Notes under the pieces: model-generated
Databases searched by the model: none
What the model saw: only the letters and a program-made list of their open reading frames with translations
What the model was told of the DNA's origin: nothing
Shown here: piece by piece, positions 62,000 through 64,000 of the stretch
How positions within the stretch are numbered: the stretch's first letter is position 1
How the letters are laid out: every line of letters starts with the position of its first letter
NCBI GenBank assembly: GCA_013397795.1
Contig: VZTJ01002478.1
Span: 253,721-317,720, forward strand
Reading direction: 5' to 3'
DNA from: Orthonyx spaldingii
Taxonomy: Eukaryota > Chordata > Aves > Passeriformes > Orthonychidae
DNA length: 64,000 nucleotides
Translations under genes and position numbers: made by a program

Positions 62000-64000
62000 G
62001 GGCCTAGACAGACTTATTAACTTGCTGTAAGATCCACAGCTAAGTATATTTATGATTGCATGACTTTTTTCCTTTCTGAAACAATTCAGTCCAGGGCTTG
62101 ACAAAGCTGAATGCACAGTCTGTCTTAAGACTAGATTTTTTTCTTTTTATTAAGATGGTCTGCAGTGAAATAAAATGCACAGTTTCTCTGTTAAAAGAGA
62201 CAGCTGGACCTTGGTAAGCTTCATGCCTGAATGTTTCAGATTGGTAATTTATTTTGGCCAGGATCCTCATGTGAATGCCCTTGAGGTTTGAAATTTCATA
62301 AAAATTTCAAGAATTGTTTCAGTTTCGAAGACAGTTTTGCATACCTATACACAATACCATTTTGTTCCACTTTGATTATTGTCAAAATTGATGTGTCAGG
62401 GATGTGTTTCAGTTCTTCATAGCTTCAACATGGTAACTTGTATGCCATGTTTCTAGAATGAGGAGGTCTTAGCAAGACCTGTAGTTTCTTCCAGAAATAT
62501 TATGATGTCCACTCAGAAAGTAGGAGAGAGGACAGAGACATGAAGCAGTGGACAAATATCTGGGATTGGAAGAACCCAGAAGCTGAACAGAAATAGGTAT
62601 GGGGCAGGGTCCATGGACAGCATTTTGGAGAAAGTCTGTAACTCTTAAGGACCATTCCTTGTGTAGGAATCAAATTCAGGGTGCCTACTAGTTTCGTAAT
62701 TTTTTTTATAGTTATGTTCCCTCTGCCAGTAGTTATTGGTTCATGTTAAAAAAACCCCAAAACTCAAAAACAAAAAAAGCAAACTTCTTTGCAGTATTAA
62801 TATGTTAGTTCAAACAGCAGCAGGCAGGGATTCAAATCTAAATGTTCCTATCTTCTTTATAATCAGTAAGGGTTAAGTATAGTCAGAAGGTTACATTTCT
62901 AGGGTATTCTCTTCTTTTTTTGATTCAATAATGAACACTTTTTTATTTTTATTTGATTTTACCCTTGCAAAGCTGAGAACTTAAGGGATTCAGGTCACCC
63001 ACACACACATGTTAGTTGAGGTCAAGACAGTGCTTAGGATAGTGTGGACAGAGGAATCCTGAACAGAGTTGTTATCAGGTCAAATAATTGCAAACTGTAG
63101 AAAATTGTAGCAGGAAAGTGACCAAAGCAAAACTATGCTCAATTGTAATATTGGAAAGTTGTTGCCACATTCAACTTCATATTTGCTTCCCTAAATCAGG
63201 TGTACTACATATCTGTTTGTATTTTAATTTATCTATATTTTAAAAAAGAACTGTTTAGTGTCTTTAAATCAATTTATGTTGCGATAGCTGATAGCATATA
63301 GACCACACAGGAGTTCTGCCGGTAAGGCAAATGACTGATTAAATCACAGATCAAACCTAAAGATAGGTACATTTTAAACGGTGAGAAAGCCTTCAGCTTA
63401 GTTACATGGGTCCTGGTTATGTGAAAATACTTATTTGTGGATAGTCTCACACATTTAGATGTTTTTATCTGGGCCTGGAAGAAAGATTTCTGTGGCATGC
63501 ACTTGTAAACCAAAATCCTAATTCTCTTCCTGTGCCTCTTCTCTTAATGTGTCCTGAAGCTAGTCAGGCTTCTGCATTTGAGAAATGCTTCAGCATTCAG
63601 CTCACATATAAAGGATAAAACATAGCACTCTATTTTTAGCTACATTGTAACTTCTGACGAACTGCAATTCATCAAAATTAGGGGTACTTCAGTGAGTCTT
63701 TTTATCATCGCTAGACTGTTACAGCAGTATTTTTATAGTAAAGTAATAGTTCATAGTGTATAAAACCACTAAATGTCCTTGGTACCTGTGAGAAGAATAT
63801 GGGATATGCAAAGATTTTGCATTGAGAGAAAAAGGCTGGACTGTTTGTTAACCTCTGACACTGTAAGCTTGTTCCCAGAAGGGTATATTATGTAGATATT
63901 TCTGTGGTTTTTAAAGGCATGAGAAACCATCTTCCCTTTCCTTGGGAGATGTCTCCACAAGCCATCCATCAGCGCTGAGTGCAGAGGGAATTCCACTCAT
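62000..64000. other. Non-coding stretch without recognisable features
   Basis: AT-rich DNA with short A-rich and CACA simple patches (62747-62778 and 62999-63010). Minus frames at 61871-62116 and 62040-62270 overlap the flank of the LTR-like element. They have no recognisable retroviral domain. No gene is supported up to the window end. Confidence 0.5.

Noticed and set aside
62828..62842. tRNA B-box-like GGGATTCAAATC word
   Set aside because: No matching A-box, acceptor stem or cloverleaf could be formed around it.
1..64000. A new multi-gene biological system
   Set aside because: There are no supported protein-coding genes in the window, so no operon-like or clustered system can be claimed. 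What remains are transposon remnants and candidate regulatory elements.

Overview
This window looks like non-coding nuclear DNA from a bird. It is AT-rich and poor in CpG. Its transposable elements are the typical avian set: at least four CR1 (LINE) copies, one of them with the avian CR1 3' end and its ATTCTATG-type terminal repeats, and two diverged solo LTRs of the ERVL-like type that starts TGTCCTGGTTTCAG and ends near TTGACA. A third LTR-like segment of ERVK/alpharetrovirus style and a few relics of very old amniote repeats are also present. I found no bacterial signatures such as dense ORFs, ribosome binding sites, operons or CRISPR arrays, and no CpG island, rRNA or convincing tRNA. The longest open frames are about 125 codons and look like chance.

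Layout. 1-0.86 kb is unremarkable AT-rich DNA. 0.86-1.45 kb is an antisense solo LTR with an internal trinucleotide microsatellite. 1.5-10 kb has nothing recognisable. 10.26-10.34 kb is a fresh 40-bp tandem duplication. 12-17 kb holds several regulatory-looking blocks, a GC-elevated patch at 14.85-15.06 kb and an old CR1 copy at 15.7 kb. 19-21 kb holds a TG/TA microsatellite, poly-A and poly-T tracts and another regulatory-looking block. 21.7 kb carries a perfect 11-bp-arm hairpin and 22.3 kb a MIR-like relic. 26.6-28.8 kb is a T-rich stretch whose complementary strand has several broken K/E-rich frames and a 50-bp exon-like piece. 36.5 and 38.8 kb are antisense CR1 relics. 41.5-42.85 kb is GC-elevated and of unknown origin, followed by the second solo LTR (sense, with a preserved TATA box). 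46.6-47.0 kb, 51.0-51.1 kb, 57.4-57.7 kb, 58.8-58.9 kb and 60.6-60.8 kb are the remaining regulatory-looking blocks. 53.28 kb is a 24-base assembly gap, and 53.73-54.43 kb is the best preserved CR1, with a broken C-terminal reverse transcriptase frame. 61.65-62.0 kb is the third LTR-like element. The rest to 64 kb is plain.

Interpretation. The picture fits a gene desert or a very large intron. If it does anything, it probably does so through non-coding regulatory elements. Several of these blocks share TAAT-rich palindromes of the kind bound by homeodomain dimers. I found no evidence of a new multi-gene biological system here. The observations most worth testing are the candidate conserved non-coding elements, the possible decayed coding exon near 28 kb, the Ser-rich exon-like patch near 59.9 kb, and the unidentified GC-elevated segment next to the second LTR.
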